A stretch of 5,790 bases of DNA, from contig CAJXTM010000299.1 of the NCBI GenBank assembly GCA_913061385.1, forward strand, positions 1 through 5,790, given 5' to 3'. The notes below the pieces were generated by a model. That model worked only from the letters and a program-made list of their open reading frames with translations. It did not search any database and had not been told where the DNA came from. The position numbers were made by a program, and so were the translations under genes. Every line of letters starts with the position of its first letter. The stretch's first letter is position 1. Below are positions 1-5,790 of the stretch, piece by piece. Source of the stretch: an uncultured Rhodopirellula sp. Its GTDB lineage: Bacteria > Planctomycetota > Planctomycetia > Pirellulales > Pirellulaceae.

Positions 1-33
1 TCGTCGGCAGCGTCAGATGTGTATAAGAGACAG
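1..33 (+). other. Illumina Nextera Read 1 transposase adapter (artefact)
   Basis: These bases match the 33-base Nextera Read 1 adapter exactly: a 14-base primer part (TCGTCGGCAGCGTC) followed by the 19-base Tn5 mosaic end (AGATGTGTATAAGAGACAG at 15-33). They are library sequence, not genome. Its reverse complement lies at the other end of the window, so the contig appears to carry 33-bp inverted terminal repeats that are purely technical. The insert begins at base 34. Confidence 0.98.
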
Positions 34-35
34 CC

Positions 36-230
36 ACCGAAATCCTATTGGTGATTTCTTCTGTTACCGAAAACCACGCCAACAATGACTTCCTCAATGC
101 TTTGAATGTCGGCGCCATTGACCGGCGATTTTCAGATAAGAGGCAATTCACTACAACGTTGGCACGATTTGGTCATCAGAAGAATACTACGGATAGCCGA
201 GCTGGTTCAGATCGCCACAGACCTCGCTAG
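36..230 (+). CDS. Possible 3' end of a receiver-like gene (partial, doubtful)
   Basis: This frame is open from the left insert edge to a TAG at 228-230, giving about 64 residues. The early part has a hydrophobic strand ending in Ser-Ser, then a Thr, then 'FLNALNVGAID' (about residues 23-33). That resembles the beta4-alpha4-beta5 stretch of receiver domains, especially CheB-like ones, which often read 'SSLT...ALxxGAxD'. The lysine and proline usually found soon after are not clearly present: 'RRFSDK' follows. Third-position GC is higher in the first half of the frame (18 of 31 codons by hand count) than in the second (12 of 33), so a real gene may end differently or the tail may be drifted sequence. 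The beginning is missing because the insert starts here. It could equally be chance. The similarity is by eye only, and no phosphoacceptor region is in the window. Confidence 0.25.
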   Translation, partial: TEILLVISSVTENHANNDFLNALNVGAIDRRFSDKRQFTTTLARFGHQKNTTDSRAGSDRHRPR

Positions 231-324
231 CAGACTGTTACCAGCGGACACAACACAACCGAAAATCTTACCCCGCCTACAAGGCCAAATACCCTTGATT
301 CTGCTATTTGTGCAGTCGTGACTG

Positions 325-1503
325 TTGCGCAAACGCGGCAAGAGCAGTAAGTTATTGGGTGTCAAAAGCAACCTAAGCAAACCCAGCTACAATCAGAACG
401 TGCACAAAAAACCTGAACAAACGGCTTCCGCGACACAACCCTTAATCGAGGGCCGAGTGGATGCGTTGCTTGGGGGTGGCCTTTCGCTTGCCATCGCCAT
501 CGTGGTGATTATCTGGGGATCGTTCAGCGAAACGAAGATGAACACAGCTCTGGGTTTCATCGTGGCCTATCTGTTTACTGACTTACTGATCAATAGTCCT
601 CACTTCATGGCGTCCTATCGAATTCTCTACTCCAATAAGCGGAACATACGCAGGCATCCGTTTGTAACTCTCGTTTTGCCAGTCTGTGCAATTTCCTTAC
701 TGGCCTACGTGTGCTACTGGGGCCCCTTGAATACAACATCCGATCTGAAAGCCGGCGTTCCTCAGCCTAGCGTGATGCTTGCGTTGACTTATCTGGCCCC
801 GATCTTTCTTGGATGGCATTACGTGGGACAGTCATGGGGAACGACAGCGTGCTTTGCTTATTTGGCAGGCTTTCGAATGAATCCCTCGCAGCGGAAACTG
901 ATTCGCTTTGGCTTCCTGTCGTTATTTGCTTATCACCTGACATGGGCCTGCGCTTCCATGGAAATACTTGAGCAATTGTTTCCACAACAGCGGGCAGGCG
1001 AATTCATGATAAAAGCAGTAATGTCAGTTTGCCGGGTCTTGGTTTTAGCCTCTTTCTTTGCGGGCCTGTGGGGTTTCTTTCAAATTTCGCAAGAGCACAA
1101 ACGGCGGATTCCGGCCACCGTCTGGCTACCTTGGGTTGCTACCTACAGTTGGTATGTGATGGTGGACGTTTATCCAAAATCATTTTTCCTGCTACAGATT
1201 TTTCATGCCTTGCAGTATCTGATGTTCCCCGCTCGCGTAGAAATAAATCAGCACCACACGAAGCACGTGCCCAAGCACATGCTGATTTACTATGTTGCCT
1301 TGGTGCTTGTCGGCTATCTTGCTTTTGATTGGACGAAGCTGCTGGAGGGGATCGATCTCGCAAATCAAACAGGCACCATGGTGCTATTAGGTGCTGCAAC
1401 CATGATGTGCATCAACATCCACCACTACTTTATTGATGCCGTGATATGGAAAATTCGCGAGCCTGAAGTACGAGAATCGCTGTTCGGCCATCTCGAAACG
1501 TAG
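325..1503 (+). CDS. Multi-pass membrane protein of unknown function
   Basis: I do not recognise a named family. The 392-residue product begins with a basic, soluble segment of about 44 residues and then has roughly nine or ten hydrophobic segments (near 45-65, 74-90, 112-132, 148-166, 193-210, 228-252, 264-280, 284-301, 318-335 and 350-368), so it is an integral inner-membrane protein. Histidines recur in or beside these segments: H93 in 'SPHFMASY', H165 in 'GWHYVGQSWG', H204, H294 in 'FHALQYLMFP', and H366-H367 with D371 in 'NIHHYFIDAVIWK'. The C-terminal stretch 'IWKIREPEVR' looks like a conserved tail. Buried histidines and an aspartate could bind a metal or take part in catalysis, but that is inference. 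The start is uncertain. TTG at 325 is the first usual start codon after the in-frame TGA at 319-321. TTG at 355 and GTG at 400 are alternatives that also keep every membrane segment. None has a convincing ribosome binding site, and the first in-frame ATG (538) would lose the first membrane segment. The gene is convergent to the lipoprotein gene. Confidence 0.88.
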   Translation: MRKRGKSSKLLGVKSNLSKPSYNQNVHKKPEQTASATQPLIEGRVDALLGGGLSLAIAIVVIIWGSFSETKMNTALGFIVAYLFTDLLINSPHFMASYRILYSNKRNIRRHPFVTLVLPVCAISLLAYVCYWGPLNTTSDLKAGVPQPSVMLALTYLAPIFLGWHYVGQSWGTTACFAYLAGFRMNPSQRKLIRFGFLSLFAYHLTWACASMEILEQLFPQQRAGEFMIKAVMSVCRVLVLASFFAGLWGFFQISQEHKRRIPATVWLPWVATYSWYVMVDVYPKSFFLLQIFHALQYLMFPARVEINQHHTKHVPKHMLIYYVALVLVGYLAFDWTKLLEGIDLANQTGTMVLLGAATMMCINIHHYFIDAVIWKIREPEVRESLFGHLET

Positions 1504-1504
1504 T

Positions 1505-1524
1505 GCACCAGCAATTGCCGGTGC
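1505..1524. terminator. Hairpin directly after the membrane-protein stop codon
   Basis: GCACC at 1505-1509 pairs with GGTGC at 1520-1524. An inner GC/GC pair (1511-1512 with 1517-1518) sits across one A-C mismatch and encloses an AATT loop. It starts one base after the TAG of the plus-strand gene, in the 83-bp gap between two convergent genes, which is where a shared terminator would lie. No run of T follows on the plus strand, and none is obvious on the other side, so it is not a textbook intrinsic terminator. It may only stabilise the 3' end of the transcript. Confidence 0.35.
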
Positions 1525-1586
1525 CTGAACTGGCTACAACTGACCCATGTTCTCAACGACAGTGTCAAACTTCAAGACGATGATCA

Positions 1587-4500
1587 TTACTGCTGGAAAA
1601 CACTTGCTTGCCCTTGGATAACGAGTATACGTTGGTCAGCAGCGACGTCAGCAAAAGACTGCTGCGTGCCATCAGGCCAAAGAACCGTCAAACGATAGAC
1701 CGCTTCATCACCGCCCAGCCCGAACGACACAACCCCTTCGTTACTGCATAGGTAGCCATCACCCGCAACATTCCACGCATGCTGTGTTCGCCGCGGTCCA
1801 CGAAGTATCACTTCAGCTCCCACTGCATCGCGATCGCTCGCGATGCCAACGAGTTCTAACTGCAGCCAATGATTGGAAGTGTCAGTTCGATTCAACAGTA
1901 ACGCTGATGGTTCTTCAATATTCGTCATGACCACGTCCGTCAAACCGTCACGGTCAAAGTCTAGAATCGCCAGACTGCGTCCAACGTGCGGGGTACCCAA
2001 GTACGCAGTTTGGTCTGACACATCCAGCAATTGAAATCGCCTTCCTTGATTGCAAAGAAGTTGCATTGGCTGGGCAAAGTTACCCCGAATGCTGACGGCA
2101 TTATCCAAATGACCGTTGGCGACGACCAAATCAGTATCTCTGTCGTTGTCATAATCAATTGGCTGAGTACCAAAACCAACCAAATCACGCGAAATTTGGT
2201 CCAATCCGAATTGACGATTTCGATCTTTAAAGGCCTTGCCACGCCTCAGGTAGAGATTTGAATTCTCATTCTCGTAATTGGTAACGTGAAGATCCATCTT
2301 TGCATCTTGATCAAAATCGCCCACAGCAATTCCCATTGCTCCTGTTGCTCCGCCACTGAATCCGTAGGCACACCCAAGCACCGACGCAAGATCAACCTTT
2401 TTCAATTTGTTCTGCCCGGTCTCCACAAGTTTCCATAGACGATTTGGCAACGAATCATTTCCAATGAGCAACTCATTCCCTGGTTCACCATCAAAATCAG
2501 CGACAACAATTCCTAGCCCTGTTCTGGCGTCAGCTAAATCGGTAAGCCCGTGTTGGGAGAACCGACCATCTCCGCGATTTTCGAACAAACAATCGACAGC
2601 ACCACCAAAATTCCCCGGCGAGACCGTAATCGAAACATTGCCCTGATCATCCAGTGGCGGTTTGGCAAGGATATTGGAATCATCTACGTAGCCCACCTGA
2701 ATTACATCGGGCATTCCATCCCCTGTCACGTCGGCAATACAGATTGACGCTGGGACTCTCTTGAAATTGGGCTGCATTTCAAGACTTTGCCGTGAAAAAG
2801 TTCCGTCTCCGTTGTTGGTCAGCAGCAAGCAAGCACCAATGTTTGCAATCGCCAAATCCGGAAATCCATCCTGATTCCAATCCCCTTTCGCAACGCCAAT
2901 TGAATACTGATGGACAGCCGCAGAACAAGCATCACTGACGTCCACTAGCTCTTCTGCTTGATTTCGGTAGAGCTGGTTTGCTTTTGCACCGACAAAGATC
3001 GGCGGCCCGCTGCCACCTTGTGAAAAATACAGGTCTGGCCAGCCATCCAGATCAAAGTCAAGCACTGCAATCCCACCCCCAAGTGTCTGGTGGATGGAAT
3101 ATCGTCTATCCAAAGGCTGCGAGGCGACGCGATACGTGTGCGCCAAACCGATCAGGCGTGCAACATTTTGAAAGACAGGCGATACAACCTTGCTATCACC
3201 TACAACCTCAGCAGACTTGATTGCAGCAGAAGCAGATCGACTTTCCATTAGCATCTCAGGCAACGGATAGGTATTAAAATCGAGGCCACACCAAAGAGAC
3301 TTGAGTTCAGGAAACCCCTGCTGAGTGCGGACAAGTTGCTGATGCTGCTCATTCAAATCAGTCAAAGATTGCCCGGATGATTCTGAGCTGGTGCTCAGGG
3401 CTCTCCACATCAACGCTTCCAGCTTTCGATCCAGTTGCTCTAAACCTGTGGCAAGCTTTTCCACGGCACTGGAATCAGGTACTTCCGTTGCCGCGACAAG
3501 ATTATTTGCATCAAGGACGGCCCGCATCTCAGTCCAACGGTCAAACCAAAGTCCGGCTTCTGCTTCTTTTCCCAATGACCCCAGAGCCTGCCGCATTCGG
3601 CTCATGGATTCCAAATCCGTACCGTCTCGCTTCAATGCCTCAGCAAGAGCCCGAACAGCCGAATCGTAACGCTGTTCCTGCAGAGCAAGCGTGCCCAGTG
3701 TCGCCCAGTAATCGGCAAATTGATTTTGCCCATTGATAGGAAGACTACCCCACCACGCGACCGCTCGATCGTCTTGCTGTTCACACGCGGCACGACCAAA
3801 CAAAGCAACGATCGCCGCCGGAGCTATCAACGCTTCAATCGACGGCCTGAGCAATTCCATCACAAGCGCAAAGTCATTTTCCTGAAACGCTTTTCGAGCC
3901 TTACCATACGAACCAATTGGAAAGTAATAACGCGCAGCGGATTCAGTACTTTGCGATGACCCTTTATTTGGATCGTGGTACATCGCATCTCGCAACGCCA
4001 CGAGAGAATGTAATTCATCCTGCAACACATCACCAAGCTCACAGAGCTGGCGAATTAGCACGGATGCCTCCTGCCGCCGCCCTTGCCGATTAAGCAAGAA
4101 TGCCAACTGACGAATCGCTGGTACAAAACCAGGTGATGCATTGAGGAGTTTCCGATAATTCGTTTCAGCAGCCTCATAGCGTTTTAACAGAAAACACCAC
4201 TCGGCAGCCTGCCCGAGTGCAGGCAATCCGGCCTCTGGATGGTCTTCGGGTATGTCACCTAACAAACCAACTGCCTTGGAGAGATCTCCTTGCTGCGCTG
4301 CTAATCGTGCACTTAAGAACAGCACCTGAACATCATGCGGTCGAATAACCAAAAGTCGCGTCAAGACTGTGGACGCTTCATCAAGCCTGCCAGAATTGAT
4401 CAATTCACTTGCGGCAGCAACACTCTCGCCGAGATCTTCAGATTCCCGATTAGTGACATCCTCAGACGCAGCAGCACCGCCAACAGCCAACGGCATTTCG

Positions 4501-4739
4501 GAATTCTGCGTCCCTTGTGGATCAAGGTTCCGGTCGCCACTCGCGTCTCTTTCAACAACAGCAATCGGCTCGGTACGCTTCGCGTCATCAGGTTGACATC
4601 CTGCGGTAACGAACAAGCACCCTATCCACAAGACGATCGATCGTGCAGTTCGATGCTGCGATTCCCCCGGTTGCCCGTTTATGCCAAGCTGAATATCTGA
4701 ACCGAAGTGCATGCGGTCAACGAGAGAGTTCACTGCCAT
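1587..4739 (-). CDS. TPR, FG-GAP propeller and ASPIC/UnbV lipoprotein (CRTAC1-like)
   Basis: The product is 1050 residues from ATG at 4739. I chose this start because GGAGG lies nine bases upstream. A long N-terminal segment leads to a hydrophobic stretch and a lipobox-like 'VTAGC' with Cys48, so the protein is probably a lipoprotein exported by Sec and anchored in a membrane; Thr at -3 is less usual but allowed. A polar, acidic linker follows, then TPR-like helical repeats at about 102-405 and a further helical part to about 490. Residues 555-945 contain seven aspartate-rich loops of FG-GAP/VCBS type, starting near 560, 619, 669, 747, 807, 861 and 926 (for example 'LDFDLDGWPD' and 'LDFDRDGLTD'). 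This fits a seven-bladed, calcium-binding propeller. Loops 4, 5 and 6 depart from DxDxDG. Residues 956-1043 form an ASPIC/UnbV domain, with 'NHWLQLELVG', 'DAVGAEV', 'GDGYLCSNEG', 'FGLGG' and 'LWPDG'. Proteins of this build are common in planctomycetes, and their ligands are mostly unknown. The stop is TAA at 1587-1589. A tandem paralogue of its TPR half lies upstream. Confidence 0.93.
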   Translation of the reverse strand: MAVNSLVDRMHFGSDIQLGINGQPGESQHRTARSIVLWIGCLFVTAGCQPDDAKRTEPIAVVERDASGDRNLDPQGTQNSEMPLAVGGAAASEDVTNRESEDLGESVAAASELINSGRLDEASTVLTRLLVIRPHDVQVLFLSARLAAQQGDLSKAVGLLGDIPEDHPEAGLPALGQAAEWCFLLKRYEAAETNYRKLLNASPGFVPAIRQLAFLLNRQGRRQEASVLIRQLCELGDVLQDELHSLVALRDAMYHDPNKGSSQSTESAARYYFPIGSYGKARKAFQENDFALVMELLRPSIEALIAPAAIVALFGRAACEQQDDRAVAWWGSLPINGQNQFADYWATLGTLALQEQRYDSAVRALAEALKRDGTDLESMSRMRQALGSLGKEAEAGLWFDRWTEMRAVLDANNLVAATEVPDSSAVEKLATGLEQLDRKLEALMWRALSTSSESSGQSLTDLNEQHQQLVRTQQGFPELKSLWCGLDFNTYPLPEMLMESRSASAAIKSAEVVGDSKVVSPVFQNVARLIGLAHTYRVASQPLDRRYSIHQTLGGGIAVLDFDLDGWPDLYFSQGGSGPPIFVGAKANQLYRNQAEELVDVSDACSAAVHQYSIGVAKGDWNQDGFPDLAIANIGACLLLTNNGDGTFSRQSLEMQPNFKRVPASICIADVTGDGMPDVIQVGYVDDSNILAKPPLDDQGNVSITVSPGNFGGAVDCLFENRGDGRFSQHGLTDLADARTGLGIVVADFDGEPGNELLIGNDSLPNRLWKLVETGQNKLKKVDLASVLGCAYGFSGGATGAMGIAVGDFDQDAKMDLHVTNYENENSNLYLRRGKAFKDRNRQFGLDQISRDLVGFGTQPIDYDNDRDTDLVVANGHLDNAVSIRGNFAQPMQLLCNQGRRFQLLDVSDQTAYLGTPHVGRSLAILDFDRDGLTDVVMTNIEEPSALLLNRTDTSNHWLQLELVGIASDRDAVGAEVILRGPRRTQHAWNVAGDGYLCSNEGVVSFGLGGDEAVYRLTVLWPDGTQQSFADVAADQRILVIQGQASVFQQ

Positions 4740-4748
4740 ATTTTCAGG

Positions 4749-4753
4749 CCTCC
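4749..4753 (-). promoter_or_regulatory. Ribosome binding site GGAGG for the 1050-residue lipoprotein
   Basis: On the minus strand GGAGG is followed by nine bases and then ATG at 4739. This decides the start. A longer version beginning with GTG at 4814 would place this motif inside the coding region and add 25 residues with no signal-peptide character. ATG at 4712 is a third option without a comparable motif. Confidence 0.75.
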
Positions 4754-4784
4754 GGCATATGTGTACGCGCGCGGTTTCAACGTT

Positions 4785-4843
4785 CTGGTGCGTCACCAGC
4801 CCTGCTGGCAACACGTGGCATCAGACAACGCTAGGCAGCAGGG
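4785..4843 (-). promoter_or_regulatory. Cluster of overlapping inverted repeats in the lipoprotein leader
   Basis: Within the 139-bp gap between the two minus-strand genes I see three perfect inverted repeats. CTGGTG (4785-4790) and CACCAG (4794-4799) form a six-bp stem with a three-base loop. CCAGC (4796-4800) and GCTGG (4804-4808) form a five-bp stem that shares bases with the first. CCCTGCTG (4800-4807) and CAGCAGGG (4836-4843) form an eight-bp long-range stem. The second stem excludes the other two, while the first and third can coexist. In the transcript they would sit about 45-105 bases upstream of the ATG, leaving the ribosome binding site free. No T-rich tract marks a terminator. Whether this ends the upstream gene's message, controls the downstream gene or is chance cannot be told. 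No promoter is clear in the gap. Confidence 0.3.
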
Positions 4844-4878
4844 AACACAACAATCCTGTGACAATCCGGAAAGCGACA

Positions 4879-5748
4879 TCACTCTGCGGTTTTCTCTACA
4901 ACAGGATCGAGGACATTCGGGCCCAGACCGCAAAGCACAAAGGCGGGGTCGAGCCTGTGTCGCCCTGAGTTTACAAGCTGATTACGTTGTCGTCCAATCT
5001 CCTCGAACGTCAGCTGAGCCTGCGTTTCAGTAATAGCTGCCGCTTCAACAGCGTGCACCAGCCCAATGGTCCGCCAACCCAATGCCTCCATCGGTCGGTT
5101 GAGTTTCATTAATGACTGAGCTAATTTCGCAATCAATTCTCGATCTTTGGCTTTCTCACCGACCAGCTCAGCTCCAATTTTGCGAGTCTCGTCGACCAAT
5201 GCTGCTCTTATTGCAACAGCCTTGGCTAACTCCATCTCACCCTGTTGCTCCAAAGCACGACTCAACATCTGATACGCATTCACATCAGTTTGATCCAATA
5301 ATAGCACCTGACAAAAACACGCAATCGCCTCTGCATGGGAGGCACGGTTCAGAGCCAAGTAGCCACGTGCGTACCACCCATCTGGCCCGGCGTTTGTCAT
5401 GTCCAGATTTTCAATCCATTCCTGGACACTTTCGAACTTTCCGTTCTCCGCACGCAACCGATTCAGCAATGCTTTCTCAGCATCAGAACTACCCTCTCCA
5501 GCAGCGACAATCAGTTTCATGACCTCCGTCGCCTTCCCATCCGCCACTTCCTGACGACACATTGCCAAGTTGTTCAAGGGGTCGAATCGTGTAACACCAT
5601 TATCACCAGGAAATGCCTTAGAGCGAATCAACAGCGCTCGCAATTCCTCGTGGTCCAATTCACCAAACTGCGACAGGTAATCAAAATGCAACGCAGCCCC
5701 AGTACGCCGCCCAGTTTGCAATAACAACTGCCCCAGCCGATGGTGAAC
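4879..5748 (-). CDS. TPR-like repeat protein, 5' end missing; paralogue of the lipoprotein's TPR half
   Basis: The 3' part of a gene: 289 residues are present and the stop is TGA at 4879-4881. The frame runs into adapter sequence at 5749, so any start codon read there (a GTG at 5763 giving 'MYKRQ') is artificial and the true N-terminus is unknown. The residues are mostly amphipathic helices with TPR spacing, clearest at about 1-35 and 121-185. They align without gaps to the neighbouring lipoprotein. 'LLLQTGRRTGAA' (residues 8-19) matches 'LLNRQGRRQEAS'; the segment from D123 ('DGWYARGYLAL') matches 'DYWATLGTLAL'; 'AKLAQSLMKLNRPMEALGWR' (207-226) matches a stretch there with 'KLATGLEQLDRKLEAL'; and 'LCGLGP' (272-277) matches 'WCGLDF'. 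The protein ends 12 residues after that last match, just before the propeller of its paralogue, and no propeller remnant follows. It is probably envelope-associated by analogy, but the signal region is not in the window. The 139-bp gap to the next gene allows co-transcription. Confidence 0.88.
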   Translation of the reverse strand, partial: VHHRLGQLLLQTGRRTGAALHFDYLSQFGELDHEELRALLIRSKAFPGDNGVTRFDPLNNLAMCRQEVADGKATEVMKLIVAAGEGSSDAEKALLNRLRAENGKFESVQEWIENLDMTNAGPDGWYARGYLALNRASHAEAIACFCQVLLLDQTDVNAYQMLSRALEQQGEMELAKAVAIRAALVDETRKIGAELVGEKAKDRELIAKLAQSLMKLNRPMEALGWRTIGLVHAVEAAAITETQAQLTFEEIGRQRNQLVNSGRHRLDPAFVLCGLGPNVLDPVVEKTAE

Positions 5749-5790
5749 CTGTCTCTTATACACATCTGACGCTGCCGACGACTCCTTACG
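5749..5790 (-). other. Nextera Read 1 adapter plus i5 index (artefact)
   Basis: Bases 5749-5781 are the reverse complement of the Nextera Read 1 adapter: mosaic end CTGTCTCTTATACACATCT, then GACGCTGCCGACGA. The next eight bases, CTCCTTAC (5782-5789), are the reverse complement of GTAAGGAG, which I remember as index S505/N505. The final G fits the first base of the P5 complement. This is what read-through past a short insert produces. Confidence 0.98.

Noticed and set aside
106..321. A 71-codon plus-strand frame before the membrane protein.
   Set aside because: It has no recognisable domain or ribosome binding site, and it overlaps the equally doubtful frame at 36-230.
1961..4700. Several frames of 60-121 codons on either strand inside the lipoprotein gene.
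   Set aside because: They are out-of-frame shadows of a gene with strong domain evidence; none has domain-like sequence.
4740..4814. N-terminal extension of the lipoprotein to a GTG at 4814.
   Set aside because: The GGAGG motif sits nine bases before ATG 4739, and the extra 25 residues show no signal-peptide or domain character.
4740..4878. Possible propeller remnant after the stop of the TPR-only gene, which would suggest a recent frameshift.
   Set aside because: The gap is only 139 bases, and reading it by eye shows none of the aspartate-rich loop pattern.
34..5748. Search for a defence system, CRISPR array, tRNA, rRNA or phage gene.
   Set aside because: No spaced direct repeats, cloverleaf-like sequence, rRNA-like stretch or phage or nuclease motif was seen.
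1..5781. 33-bp inverted terminal repeats containing Tn5 mosaic ends, resembling a transposon.
   Set aside because: They match the Nextera adapter including its non-transposon primer part, one is followed by an index, and there is no transposase gene between them.

Overview
The window reads as a short metagenomic or draft-genome contig, most likely from a planctomycete of the Pirellulaceae type. That assignment is inference. It rests on a large lipoprotein combining tetratricopeptide (TPR) repeats, an FG-GAP/VCBS beta-propeller and an ASPIC/UnbV domain, on base composition near 50% GC by eye, and on a hypothetical multi-pass membrane protein of a style I associate with that phylum. No rRNA, tRNA or universal marker gene is present to confirm it. 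Both ends are artificial: bases 1-33 are the Illumina Nextera Read 1 transposase adapter, and bases 5749-5790 are its reverse complement followed by an i5 index and one base of P5 sequence. The biological insert is therefore 34-5748.

Layout, left to right. Bases 36-230 hold a reading frame open to the insert edge that weakly resembles the end of a response-regulator receiver domain; it is doubtful. Bases 231-324 show nothing I can call. A membrane protein of about 392 residues runs on the plus strand at 325-1503. An 83-bp convergent gap follows, with a hairpin directly after that gene's stop. On the minus strand, 1587-4739 encodes a lipoprotein of 1050 residues with a clear GGAGG ribosome binding site. 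It is preceded by a 139-bp leader rich in inverted repeats and, upstream of that, by the 3' part of a second minus-strand gene (4879-5748) that runs off the insert.

The two minus-strand genes are tandem paralogues. The 289 residues left of the upstream one align collinearly with the TPR half of the downstream one. The upstream protein stops just where its neighbour enters its propeller, so the pair is one TPR-only and one TPR-propeller-UnbV protein. They may be co-transcribed and may act together at the cell envelope, but no substrate or partner can be read from the sequence. The membrane protein is convergent to them and need not be related in function. I see no mobile element, CRISPR array, defence system or complete new multi-gene system. 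The tandem paralogue pair is the most interesting biology here, and the adapter contamination is the most important practical point.
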